Below, piece after piece: positions 53,023 to 61,916 of a stretch of DNA of 64,000 bases (position 1 is the stretch's first letter; every line of letters begins with the position of its first letter). The notes beneath the pieces were generated by a model. That model was not told where the DNA came from, did not search any database, and saw only the letters and a program-made list of their open reading frames with translations. The stretch is from the NCBI GenBank assembly GCA_963667425.1, contig OY763407.1:2604001-2668000 (forward strand), written 5' to 3'. Position numbers and translations under genes: made by a program. This stretch comes from G963667425 sp963667425 [NCBI: bacterium]. GTDB taxonomy: Bacteria > UBP6 > UBA1177.

Positions 53023-53094
53023 TCTTCCTTTCAGACTAAAGCTTAATTAAAGAAAAGACATTTCTACTTTGCACCTGCGTTTAACCTTCTATCT

Positions 53095-53122
53095 TTGACA
53101 AATTTTATCTTCCTGATATAGT
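53095..53122 (+). promoter_or_regulatory. Promoter of the GH57-like gene
   Basis: TTGACA (53095-53100), 16 bp spacer, TATAGT (53117-53122), 26 bp before the ATG. Confidence 0.65.
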
Positions 53123-53148
53123 TCACTATATTTAAATGGAGGTTTTCT

Positions 53149-56100
53149 ATGAAAAATATAATCATTTTTCTTGCCGTTATTTTTATGGCTTCTTCTGCGA
53201 TATATGCAGATACTGTTTGTGCAACACATATTTATCATAATCATATGCCTAACTTCTGGCCTTACTTTGATGTGACGAGCTACGATTCAATTCCTAACGG
53301 TTCTCCTGTCAGATACACTTACGATGGTCAGGTTGTTAATCTCAAAAATTCGCCGCCTTCAAATTATACATTTTATCTTCCAGGTGGGGGAGCAATGCCT
53401 CATGATGATCTGGTTTCGTATTATTCTCATCATGCCAAAGTCGGTGCATACTGTGACTGGCCTGCGGAAACAGCCGATTATAACTACAATGATAAAGGAC
53501 ATCATCAGTCACAAACTCATGTTACAATGTCAGGTTCTGTAGTTACAAATGTTGAAAGTTTTGTTGAGCTTCAAAATCTTGATGCTTTCAAAGACAGGAC
53601 AAACTGGGGTGCCAAGTGGCGAAATACTCATTACAATACAAAAACGACAAACGGTTTTCCTGCTCTTGATCTTATACATTTTACCGGTCATCATTCAATG
53701 GGACCTCTCGTTGGTAATGATTATCTTTTAAAAGATATGATATATCACGGCACAGTTCTTTCAAGAGATTACTTTTTAGGAAGCAACTATAAATCATCAA
53801 AAGGTTTTTTTCCTACGGAGCTTGGTTTTTCTGAAAGAATTATCCCCGTACTTGCAAAACTAGGTGTTGAGTGGAGCGTTATAGGCAACGTCCATTTCTC
53901 AAGAGCTCTTACAGACTATCCATACTTAAATAAACCTGGAACCGACTGCATGATTTCTCCTCCCAACAGGGCTGATATGAGAAACGTTGATAGTTACAAC
54001 GGAAGCTGGGTTTCAAGACAGATGTTCAATGAGCAGCAGGTTACGCAGAACAAGTTTCCATTTGCATCAATTCCTCACTATGTAAGATATATTAACCCTT
54101 CAACAGGTGAAGAATCCAAAATTGCAGGAATTCCTGTAGAGCAGGCCGCTTCATGGGAAGAAGGTTATCAGGGTTCAAAATCTCCTGTTGATGTTACATG
54201 GCTTCACAATTACGATTCTCTTACAAAAGGGAGAACGCAGTATCATGTTATTGCTCACGACGGAGATAATTCTCAGGGTGCGGCAGGCGATGGCGGAACA
54301 TGGAAAGTTAGCGGAGACTATATTTATAATCAGACAGGAGTTACAGGAAAAGGAGTTCAGGAATATCTTAAAGATCATCCGATACCTGAAAATGACATAG
54401 TTCATGTTCAGGACGGCTCATGGATAGATACCAGAGATTCATCAAGCGATCCGACATGGTATCACTGGCATATCCCGTTTGGTATATGGAAAGGGCAGTT
54501 CAGTGCATTCAATAGTGCAACAGGAAAAAATCTTGCTCCAAAAAAGAATATAAATGGGGAAGAGGAGGGGATGACAGTCTCATTTGAATACGGCTATCAC
54601 TATCTTGAAAGAAATTTCGCACTTCTTCAGGCTGCTGAAAACTATGCAAAGACAGCAGAGCAAATCTGGCTTGATGAACATCCGGATTACTGGCATCCGA
54701 CAGCAGCTCTTGATCTTGAAATAACAGGGAAAAACAACACAGGAAATCAGCTTAATCCGTACCTGATGTCATTTCCGATTAAAGGCGAATCAAATCCTGC
54801 CGAACTTGCATGGTATTTTCTTATAGCATCCATCGATTCAGGCTTCGGCTACTATGATGAAAACGTTGATGACGGAGTAAAACCCACAATATCTTTTAAC
54901 CAGTCACTCTATTTTTCAGTTCCTTATGTTGAAAGCAACATAGCAAAAGATAAAACCGGACCTTCAGTCTGGTGGCCGCAAAGATATCCATACAATCCGG
55001 GAAGTGCAAACAAAAGCAAAGCAGAAGGCTGGACACTTCATTATTATGACAACAACTTTGCAATATATACATACGCTTATGACGTTTCAGAAATTTCAGA
55101 CATAAGAGTGAGAATAAGAAAACACAAAGCAAAAACAGCTGATCCACTGGACAGAACATATCAGGTTTATGACCCTGAAACCCTTGCCTCAAAAGGAGTT
55201 CCTCAGATAACACCAGCGAATGTCGGTGAATGGACCAACTATCCGATGGAAGAAAGAGACCTCAGCCCTGATATAAACGGCGTAGACTGGCAGACATCAG
55301 GAAAACAGATGATGGCAATAGTTCCTGCACAGAAAATAGGAAATCTTTATTACAGCTACATTTCAGATTACAAAGATGAACTCGTTGATTACTACATAGA
55401 AGCTGTGGATAAAAAAGGAAACGTTACCAGAAGCCAGATACAGCAGGTTTATGTAGGGACAGGAATCTATAAAAATGATAACGGTACAGTAATTGAAGAC
55501 GCATCAGGAGACATTCAGGGAACATATCCTTTCCTCGAACACAAAACAACAGAACCGGATGACTCGGATAATGATAATTTTGATGTTGATGAAGATTTCC
55601 AGACAGACAGTGAAACCCCTGACGAAGATATAGATATAGTTCCTGAAATAAAAAGCTTTAAAGCTCACTACTACCATGAAGGCTGGACGACTGTAAATAT
55701 TCATTTCTGCCTTGAAAACTGTGACAATCCTTCAAACTGGACAGAAGCCCAGGGAAAAACAATGACAAGTGAAGGTAATAACTGGTTCGTATATGAAAAT
55801 GATAACTGGAACGGCTACGTGGAATTTGTTTTTAATGACGGAAACGGAACATGGGACAACAACAATGGTAAAAACTATTCGACAACGCTTCAGGAATTCT
55901 GGGTAAAAAACGGTGAAATAAGCCGAACGAAAGGATTCAGAGCACACTACTACCGTGAAGACTGGGAAAATGTAAATTTTCACTTCTGCCTTAACGGATG
56001 TGACGACCCCTCAAACTGGACAGAAGTTCCGGGTAAACCCATGACAAATGAAGGAAAAAACTGGTTCCTATATGAAAATGATGAATGGAACGGCTACATC

Positions 56101-56346
56101 GAATTTGTTCTTAACAACGGAAACAGCGTGTGGGACAACAACAACAGTCAGAATTATTCGACAACACTTCAGGAATTCTGGATAAAAAACAGCACCGTAA
56201 CAGCTACAGACCCTGATGAAACATCTGATGATGATGAAATTTCAGACAGCGAAAACAATAATGATTATGAAGTTTCATACGATGAAGATGTTATTACAGA
56301 TAACGATTCAAAATCCTCAGGCTGCGGATGCAGTATAATTTTCTGA
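53149..56346 (+). CDS. Secreted GH57-like glycoside hydrolase with two CBM25-like starch-binding modules
   Basis: A 1065-residue secreted enzyme. Signal peptide to about residue 20; a GH57-type N-terminus with THIYHNHMPNFWPYF; a likely nucleophile segment GFFPTELGFSERIIPVLAKLG (about 222-242); and a later acid/base segment IAHDGDNSQG (about 365). A beta domain follows near 620-790, then an Asp-rich linker. Two tandem modules of about 90 residues follow: HYYHEGWTTVNIHFCLENC...FNDGNGTWDNNNGKNYS and HYYREDWENVNFHFCLNGC...WDNNNSQNYS, matching CBM25. It ends in an acidic tail and SSGCGCSIIF. Alpha-glucan (starch or glycogen) breakdown is inferred. Confidence 0.78.
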   Translation: MKNIIIFLAVIFMASSAIYADTVCATHIYHNHMPNFWPYFDVTSYDSIPNGSPVRYTYDGQVVNLKNSPPSNYTFYLPGGGAMPHDDLVSYYSHHAKVGAYCDWPAETADYNYNDKGHHQSQTHVTMSGSVVTNVESFVELQNLDAFKDRTNWGAKWRNTHYNTKTTNGFPALDLIHFTGHHSMGPLVGNDYLLKDMIYHGTVLSRDYFLGSNYKSSKGFFPTELGFSERIIPVLAKLGVEWSVIGNVHFSRALTDYPYLNKPGTDCMISPPNRADMRNVDSYNGSWVSRQMFNEQQVTQNKFPFASIPHYVRYINPSTGEESKIAGIPVEQAASWEEGYQGSKSPVDVTWLHNYDSLTKGRTQYHVIAHDGDNSQGAAGDGGTWKVSGDYIYNQTGVTGKGVQEYLKDHPIPENDIVHVQDGSWIDTRDSSSDPTWYHWHIPFGIWKGQFSAFNSATGKNLAPKKNINGEEEGMTVSFEYGYHYLERNFALLQAAENYAKTAEQIWLDEHPDYWHPTAALDLEITGKNNTGNQLNPYLMSFPIKGESNPAELAWYFLIASIDSGFGYYDENVDDGVKPTISFNQSLYFSVPYVESNIAKDKTGPSVWWPQRYPYNPGSANKSKAEGWTLHYYDNNFAIYTYAYDVSEISDIRVRIRKHKAKTADPLDRTYQVYDPETLASKGVPQITPANVGEWTNYPMEERDLSPDINGVDWQTSGKQMMAIVPAQKIGNLYYSYISDYKDELVDYYIEAVDKKGNVTRSQIQQVYVGTGIYKNDNGTVIEDASGDIQGTYPFLEHKTTEPDDSDNDNFDVDEDFQTDSETPDEDIDIVPEIKSFKAHYYHEGWTTVNIHFCLENCDNPSNWTEAQGKTMTSEGNNWFVYENDNWNGYVEFVFNDGNGTWDNNNGKNYSTTLQEFWVKNGEISRTKGFRAHYYREDWENVNFHFCLNGCDDPSNWTEVPGKPMTNEGKNWFLYENDEWNGYIEFVLNNGNSVWDNNNSQNYSTTLQEFWIKNSTVTATDPDETSDDDEISDSENNNDYEVSYDEDVITDNDSKSSGCGCSIIF

Positions 56347-56843
56347 TAAAATAGTTTTTTCAGCCAGCGAACTTTTAAATCCCCATCATCTTCAATGATA
56401 AAATAGCCGAAGATTACTAAGGTTTTCAAGGATGGCAAAAAAGTTATATCCTAAATAAACTTAGATTCTATTTTTATACTTATCATAATGATGTAAAAGA
56501 GGTCTATTCATTATTAAAATCTTTTTTTGAAGACAAAAAAGGACTTGCAATTGATAAAAGAATGGAAAATGAATTAAAGTTGGAATAAATTATAATATAG
56601 AAGTTTTCAAATTTAAGTTATAGCACAAAAAATCAAGCAATCTAATTTTGATACTTGTTAAGAAGTATATAGCGTTTATAAGGGATATGAATATTTGAAG
56701 TCAAAGAAAGACCTATACAATAATTCTATTTAAAATTCAAGCATAATCACACAACCAATTCCACACACCTTCAAATTAAAAATGCTTTATTTTTATTTCT
56801 ATGTATAATTACGACATATATAAATTTTTGCGGAGGCACTCTT
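56347..56843. other. Gene-free stretch with a remnant reading frame and one promoter
   Basis: About 500 bp. It holds a 55-codon open frame without a start (56421-56588). TG-TATAAT at 56802-56809 is an extended -10 promoter about 35 bp before the sugar porter, with a weak -35. There are no repeats and no tRNA. Confidence 0.5.
56421..56588 (+). pseudogene. Possible C-terminal remnant of an aminotransferase-V-like gene
   Basis: Open frame from 56421 to TAA at 56586-56588, bounded upstream by TAA at 56418-56420 and with no usable start. The translation holds a KLRFYFYTYHNDVKEVYSLL stretch and a charged tail ending ENELKLE. The 'hydrophobic strand, YxTxxDV, amphipathic helix' order is like the very end of class V aminotransferases, but this is weak. 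It could also be noncoding. Confidence 0.25.
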
Positions 56844-58241
56844 ATGGTTGAGTCTGGTAATTACAGGGTCAGTTATGTTGTTTTCATTAGCTCGGTTGCT
56901 GCTATTGGCGGTTTCCTTTTCGGGTTTGATAGTGCGGTTATTAATGGTACTGTTTCGGCTATTGCAAAGGTTTTCGGGTCGGGTTCTGTCGGGTCTGGTT
57001 TTTCTGTTGCTTCGATGCTTCTTGGTTGTGCTTTTGGTGCTTTGAATGCTGGCAATTGGGCTGATAGGGTTGGGCGTAGACCTGTTATGAAGGTGGCTGC
57101 GCTTGCTTTTATTGTTAGTGCGTGGGGTTCTGGTGTTGCTGATTCTGCTTCATTTTTTATTGTGTTCAGGTTACTTGGCGGTCTGGCTGTCGGGGCTGCT
57201 AGTGTTATTGCTCCGACTTATATTTCCGAGGTTGCTCCTGCAAGAGTGAGGGGCAGGCTTGCTTCGCTTCAGCAGATGGCTATTGTTATTGGTATTTTTA
57301 CTGCTTTTATTTCAAATTATCTGATTGCTTCTGCTTCGGGTGGTGCTTCTCATTCTTTTCTTTTGGGATTTGATGCGTGGAAGTGGATGTTCTGGGCTGA
57401 GATTATTCCGGCTTTTCTTTATTTTATTTTTTCTTTTGTTGTTCCTGAGTCTCCTCGTTATCTGGTTGCTGCTGGTAAGATGGATTCTGCTTTTTCTGTT
57501 TTAAAGCTTTTGTGGAAGGATGAGAAGATTTGCAGTGATGAGGTTGATGCTATTGCAAAGACTGTGAAGGCTGACAGGCGGCCGAAGTTTTTTGATATTA
57601 TTCATAATGGCAGGCTTCTTCCTATTGTGTGGGTTGGTATTGTTTTGAGTTTTTTTCAGCAGCTTGTGGGGATTAATGTTGTTTTTTATTATGGTTCTGT
57701 TTTGTGGGAGTCTGCCGGTTTTTCAGAGAGTGATGCTTTGATTATTAATGTTATCAGCGGTCTTGTGAATATTGTTTCTACGGTTTTTGCTATTTTGCTT
57801 ATTGACAGGCTGGGGCGCAGGCCGCTTCTTATTGCGGGTTCGATTGGTATGGCTGTTACTTTGGGTGTTATGGCTGTTGTTTTTTCTCTTGCTGATGCTG
57901 GTGCGGCGGGGCAGCTGGTGCTTTCTCCTGTGAGTGGGAAGATTGCTCTTGTTGCGGCTAATCTTTATGTTTTCTGTTTTGGTATTTCATGGGGTCCTGT
58001 TGTCTGGGTTCTGCTTGGTGAGATGTTTAATAATAAGATTCGTGGTGCGGCTATTTCTGTTGCGGCTGGTGCTCAGTGGGTGGCTAATTTTGCTGTGACT
58101 ATGACTTTTCCGATTATTCTGGGTTCGATTGGGCTTTTTGGCGCTTATGGTATTTATTCTCTGTTTGCTGTTTTATCTTTTGTTTTTGTTTTCAGGTTTG
58201 TAAGGGAGACTAAGGGTAAGACGCTTGAGGAGATGAGTTAG
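56844..58241 (+). CDS. MFS sugar porter (GLUT/XylE type)
   Basis: A 465-residue inner-membrane transporter with 12 TM helices. Sugar-porter signatures: IGGFLFGFDSAVINGTVS (TM1), NWADRVGRRPVM (motif A), PTYISEVAPARVRGRL, PESPRYLVAAGK after TM6, QQLVGINVVFYYG in TM7, LLIDRLGRRPLL, and the C-terminal RETKGKTLEEM. Likely imports monosaccharides by proton symport. It lies downstream of the GH57-CBM25 enzyme, which would supply its sugar. Third codon positions are almost all T (GGT, GCT, GTT), unlike the A-rich third positions of the neighbouring GH57 gene. CGGAGG precedes the ATG. Confidence 0.93.
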   Translation: MVESGNYRVSYVVFISSVAAIGGFLFGFDSAVINGTVSAIAKVFGSGSVGSGFSVASMLLGCAFGALNAGNWADRVGRRPVMKVAALAFIVSAWGSGVADSASFFIVFRLLGGLAVGAASVIAPTYISEVAPARVRGRLASLQQMAIVIGIFTAFISNYLIASASGGASHSFLLGFDAWKWMFWAEIIPAFLYFIFSFVVPESPRYLVAAGKMDSAFSVLKLLWKDEKICSDEVDAIAKTVKADRRPKFFDIIHNGRLLPIVWVGIVLSFFQQLVGINVVFYYGSVLWESAGFSESDALIINVISGLVNIVSTVFAILLIDRLGRRPLLIAGSIGMAVTLGVMAVVFSLADAGAAGQLVLSPVSGKIALVAANLYVFCFGISWGPVVWVLLGEMFNNKIRGAAISVAAGAQWVANFAVTMTFPIILGSIGLFGAYGIYSLFAVLSFVFVFRFVRETKGKTLEEMS

Positions 58242-58262
58242 ATTTAATTTATTTTATTGTAG

Positions 58263-60479
58263 TTATAGGCAGAACACAGAGTCTCCACATTCTTCAAGCT
58301 GGTCAAGTGTACAGAAATTCATGTTTTCCTGTTTTAACACTTTAATTCCATTTCCAAAAAGATATATGTAGTTGTCATCAAGATAAATATGTGTTAATGG
58401 AGATATTTTAACGGCATAATAACCTAGATAATGAATATCTGAAGAGTTGTCATTTATATTAAATAGCTGAAGTCCTTTACTGCTTGCAATAAATAGAGTG
58501 TTATTTTTTTTCCATATACCTGAAAAAGCATCTTTATAAAATGAAGAAAAATGATAGGTTCCACCTCCTGTTGTGTCATTTATTATTTCTGAGGAAAATG
58601 AAGATCCCATTCCAGAAAATGTTATAAAGGCATATTTTTCATCAATAAACATTTCGTTTATATTACCATATAAATTATTCGCATATCTGAGATTTAATGC
58701 TGTATTGGTAAATTTAACTATATAAAACCTTTCTCCAGCGACATAAATAGTGTCGTCTTTTACTTTTAACTGATTTGAACTGTCTGCCGCATAATTTTCA
58801 TTGTATAGATTGAGTTCTGTAATGATGTTAATGTTGTCTGGATTTGAAATGTCAGCCATTTTGACGCCAAAATTTGTTTCTTTGCTAAAAATATCGTTAG
58901 GATTGTCTTTTCCGTTTCCATATGTGAAAAATAATTTGTTATTTGATATTGCAAGATCAACAACGTATGAGTTTTCTATATTAAATTCTTTTAAAGGTTT
59001 TATGTCATATGGATTGCTTACATCAAATGTTTTTATGTAATTATATTCTGTTGTGTAATTAAAGAGTACGTATAAAACTTTTGTTTCTTTATTTAAAGCC
59101 AGTGCTGTTGATTGTTTCCAATCTGAATTGACGGCATTTATAAATCTAGGCGCATTTGGATCCGATATATCATAAATGGAAAAGGATTTATCTTCTTCTA
59201 TTAAGTAAGCAAGATTGTTATCTATTGTGTAGTCAAGAACTTGCGAAATGGTATATACTAAAGGTTTTAATTCTGTTAATTCATTTGTTTCTAAAATTTT
59301 TGTTGAGTTGATACTTCCTTTATATGCATAAAATAGTCTGTTATCTTTTCTTGCTATTCCTTCAAAAGATGTTGATATTGGAACTGCTCCAATAAGTGTT
59401 ATGTTTTCAGGATCTTTTACATTATAGACTTTGTTGCCTGAAACAAGATAATCTCCTCCAAATCTTAACTCGGATATTGAATGATCAAGAAGTATCGAAT
59501 CTTTTTCAATAATATTTTCAGGGTTTGTTATATCAAAGGATTTTAAATAATATTGAGTGTTTTCATCTAACCCGCTCATGTGGTGTGTGTTCCAGGTTTC
59601 TCCAATATATAAGTAGTTGTCATAAAGGGTTATGGCTCCGCCACTTTGTTCAATATTGAGGGTTAATTCTTTTATGTCGTTGCCATCACTTACATCTAGA
59701 AGAATCAATCTTTCATCTGTTTCTATAAGTGCATATTTATCTTTTATAAAAAATTTATATCCATACATATGGTATGAGCCTAGTTTTGTAGGTGATGAAA
59801 GGTTTGATATATCAAATATTGTAAATTCAGGCCCTGTTGATGATTCATTATCACTTTTAATCATGTATAAATAGTTGTCTTTAATATATAGATCATGGAA
59901 ATATACAAGATCTGTATCTTCACAATGTACTTTTGCATATTCTTCTAATGTGAGGTATTCTGAAATGTTATAAATATATAAGGTTTGTTCTTCCCAATTG
60001 TTCGCAAAAAGTTTGTCCCCTTGAAGTTTTACAGGAGTTCCTTTTATTTCAATAGATTTTATCGATTCTAATGTTTCGTCTTCTTTGATTTTATAAATGT
60101 CTATTCTGTAAGACGCTTCCGGAAAAGAAAATAAGTACTCGTCTTTTATAAAGATGTCGCCTATAGTACCATTGATGGATCCTATTGGTTGTTCGGCAGT
60201 CAAAAGGGTGTTGCATTGTTCAGTATCAAAAGGTTCTGTGTTGTTGATGTCATCATCGGTTAAATGGTTTTCATCTATATCTGTTGTTTCTTGATCTAAA
60301 TCAGGATTATCAGCAGTATCTGTATCATTAATAGTGTCAGTATCTATGGTATCTAGGTCGTTTGTTGCTTCTTCATAATCACTGTCTTTTAATGTGTTTG
60401 AAGAATTGTTGTTCGAAGAATCACAGCTTGGCAATATTAATAATATTATTAATATTGTAGTAAAGATAAAATTATTCAT
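58263..60479 (-). CDS. Asp-stalk lipoprotein with LVIVD-type propeller
   Basis: A 738-residue predicted lipoprotein: lipobox ILPSC, stalk rich in Asp/Thr/Asn (LDTIDTDTINDTDTADNPDL and on) to about residue 80. Then about 600 residues of repeats such as KDEYLFSFPEASYRIDIYKI, KDNYLYMIKSDNE, KDKYALIETDERLILLDVSD and YDNYLYIGET. These are the LVIVD-like 'DxYLY...DIS...P' pattern of a beta-propeller. It resembles the C-terminal part of the C25 protease, which may share ancestry. A Cys pair closes the protein (CTLDQLEECGDSVFC). AGGAGG precedes the ATG. Surface binding function inferred only. Confidence 0.78.
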   Translation of the reverse strand: MNNFIFTTILIILLILPSCDSSNNNSSNTLKDSDYEEATNDLDTIDTDTINDTDTADNPDLDQETTDIDENHLTDDDINNTEPFDTEQCNTLLTAEQPIGSINGTIGDIFIKDEYLFSFPEASYRIDIYKIKEDETLESIKSIEIKGTPVKLQGDKLFANNWEEQTLYIYNISEYLTLEEYAKVHCEDTDLVYFHDLYIKDNYLYMIKSDNESSTGPEFTIFDISNLSSPTKLGSYHMYGYKFFIKDKYALIETDERLILLDVSDGNDIKELTLNIEQSGGAITLYDNYLYIGETWNTHHMSGLDENTQYYLKSFDITNPENIIEKDSILLDHSISELRFGGDYLVSGNKVYNVKDPENITLIGAVPISTSFEGIARKDNRLFYAYKGSINSTKILETNELTELKPLVYTISQVLDYTIDNNLAYLIEEDKSFSIYDISDPNAPRFINAVNSDWKQSTALALNKETKVLYVLFNYTTEYNYIKTFDVSNPYDIKPLKEFNIENSYVVDLAISNNKLFFTYGNGKDNPNDIFSKETNFGVKMADISNPDNINIITELNLYNENYAADSSNQLKVKDDTIYVAGERFYIVKFTNTALNLRYANNLYGNINEMFIDEKYAFITFSGMGSSFSSEIINDTTGGGTYHFSSFYKDAFSGIWKKNNTLFIASSKGLQLFNINDNSSDIHYLGYYAVKISPLTHIYLDDNYIYLFGNGIKVLKQENMNFCTLDQLEECGDSVFCL

Positions 60480-60502
60480 TATGTCCTCCTAAGGTTTTTT
60501 TT

Positions 60503-60531
60503 ATACTATGCTCTTAATATTTATTTGTCAA
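60503..60531 (-). promoter_or_regulatory. Promoter of the LVIVD lipoprotein gene
   Basis: Minus strand TTGACA (60531-60526), 17 bp spacer, TAGTAT (60508-60503), followed by AGGAGG near the ATG. Confidence 0.7.
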
Positions 60532-60595
60532 AAAAATATTTATAAAATACTTTTCTTTACTATATGATAGTATTTTTCTTAGATTTTTTTAGTTC

Positions 60596-60615
60596 TTAAT
60601 TGCGGATGCAGCGGG
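60596..60615 (-). pseudogene. Severed 3' end of the DUF1566 lipoprotein gene
   Basis: Reading the minus strand across the deleted IS gives ...LFYARCIRN and TAA at 60598-60596, the usual Arg-Cys-Ile/Val-Arg end of DUF1566 proteins. Bases 60612-60615 (CGGG) are the target-site duplicate. Confidence 0.85.
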
Positions 60616-60682
60616 TGTTCTAGCCCCATAATTGACTGTACAAAAGAAACAGTTAAACTTTCCCAATAAAAGAGGAGGAAAG

Positions 60683-61006
60683 ATGGTGCAGCGGAAACGT
60701 TACAGTGCGGAAGAAAAGTTTCTGATACTGAAAGAAGCGGAAGAGCACGGTGTTGTAAAAACATGTGAAAGACACGGAGTGGATCCTACGACCTATTATG
60801 TGTGGAAAGAGAAGTACGAAGCTGAAGGGATAGCAGGATTACTTCCCATGAAAGCCGGAAGAATCGCTGAAGTTAAAGATATAAAAGGACTTGAGAAGGA
60901 AAATCGTATACTTAAGAAACTGCTTGCTGAGAAAGAAGTACTGATTGCGGCACAGCTTGAACTGATAAAAAAAAAGAGTTCACATCCGAAGAAAAGAGGG
61001 AGTTAG
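60683..61006 (+). CDS. IS3-family transposase OrfA
   Basis: 107 residues. An N-terminal helix-turn-helix (RYSAEEKFLILKEAEEHGVV, CERHGVDPTTYYVWKEKY) binds the terminal repeats, and a C-terminal leucine-zipper-like coiled coil (LEKENRILKKLLAEKEVLIAA) dimerises. ATG at 60683 after GAGGAGG; an in-frame ATG at 60632 lies within the element's end and is rejected. The run of nine A's at 60967-60975 is followed by G, giving an A-AAA-AAG slip site in the right register. A -1 slip there gives OrfAB. Confidence 0.92.
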   Translation: MVQRKRYSAEEKFLILKEAEEHGVVKTCERHGVDPTTYYVWKEKYEAEGIAGLLPMKAGRIAEVKDIKGLEKENRILKKLLAEKEVLIAAQLELIKKKSSHPKKRGS

Positions 61007-61902
61007 TGAATAAATACAGTTTTAAAAGAGGCAGAAAAGCAATGTGCAGTAAGCTTGATATCCCGCTATCCACATATAATTACAGGAATAAAGAAGGTAA
61101 AGCAGGCAGAAAACCGTCACTGTTTTCAATAAACTGTGAAGGGAACAGGATTCTTAACGAAGAAGTGGTTTCAAAAATAGAAAGCATAATAAATCATCAG
61201 TTTGCAGATTATGGCTATATAAAGATCTGCCACATACTGAGAAACAGATATGGAATAATAATCAACCGCAAGAAAGTATACCGTCTTATGAAAGAAGCGG
61301 GTTATCTTCAGAAACGCATCAGAGAAAAAGCAGAGAATCGTCAAAGAGTTGGAAGCTGGAAAGTAAACGTCAGCCGTCCGTTTGAAAAGATAGAGATAGA
61401 CATAAAGTACATATATGTAAAAGGCGAGCAGAGACACTATTATATGCTTAACCTGATAGACTGTTACAGCTGGAAACTGCTGTCATACAGATTATCAGGA
61501 AGTATAAGGAAAGAAGATGTGATAGATATGCTGAGAAAAGTGATTATACTTTACGGAAATCCCAGAGATATAATGCTTAGGAGCGATAACGGAAGCCAGT
61601 TTATATCAAAAGATATGGCGGACTTTATAGAAAAGACAATAAATATGAAACATGAGTTCTGTCACGTCAGAACGCCGCAGGAAAATGGATACGTGGAATG
61701 TTTTCACAGCATACTGCAGAGATTTATAGTAAAAAGAGAGGGTTTTGAAAGTTTCAGTGAGCTGGACAAAGTGATAAGAGCCTGGACAGAGTTTTATAAC
61801 GAGGAGAGGCCTCATAAGGGATGCGGTTACAGAACACCGTCAGATGTTATGAGCAGATATTATGAAAAAACTGGAAAAAATATTGGGAAAGTTACTGCTT
61901 GA
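61006..61902 (+). CDS. IS3-family transposase OrfB (DDE integrase)
   Basis: 298 residues from GTG at 61006, overlapping the orfA stop (TAGTG). The catalytic triad is visible: Asp in EKIEIDIKYIYV, Asp in MLRSDNGSQFIS, and Glu in QENGYVECFHSIL, with the RPHKGCGYRTPSDVM tail. The N-terminal HTH_21 domain (HQFADYGYIKICHILRNRYG) is present. Probably translated mostly as an OrfAB fusion: upstream of the GTG the frame is open back to the slip site and reads EFTSEEKRELV. Confidence 0.93.
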   Translation: MNKYSFKRGRKAMCSKLDIPLSTYNYRNKEGKAGRKPSLFSINCEGNRILNEEVVSKIESIINHQFADYGYIKICHILRNRYGIIINRKKVYRLMKEAGYLQKRIREKAENRQRVGSWKVNVSRPFEKIEIDIKYIYVKGEQRHYYMLNLIDCYSWKLLSYRLSGSIRKEDVIDMLRKVIILYGNPRDIMLRSDNGSQFISKDMADFIEKTINMKHEFCHVRTPQENGYVECFHSILQRFIVKREGFESFSELDKVIRAWTEFYNEERPHKGCGYRTPSDVMSRYYEKTGKNIGKVTA

Positions 61903-61916
61903 TTTCTGTATAGTTT

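Noticed and set aside
60597-60615. Plus-strand NCGCSGC-like reading before the IS, looking like a Cys-rich C-terminal tag
   Set aside because: The same bases on the minus strand complete the DUF1566 reading frame (CIRN-stop), so the plus-strand reading is chance.
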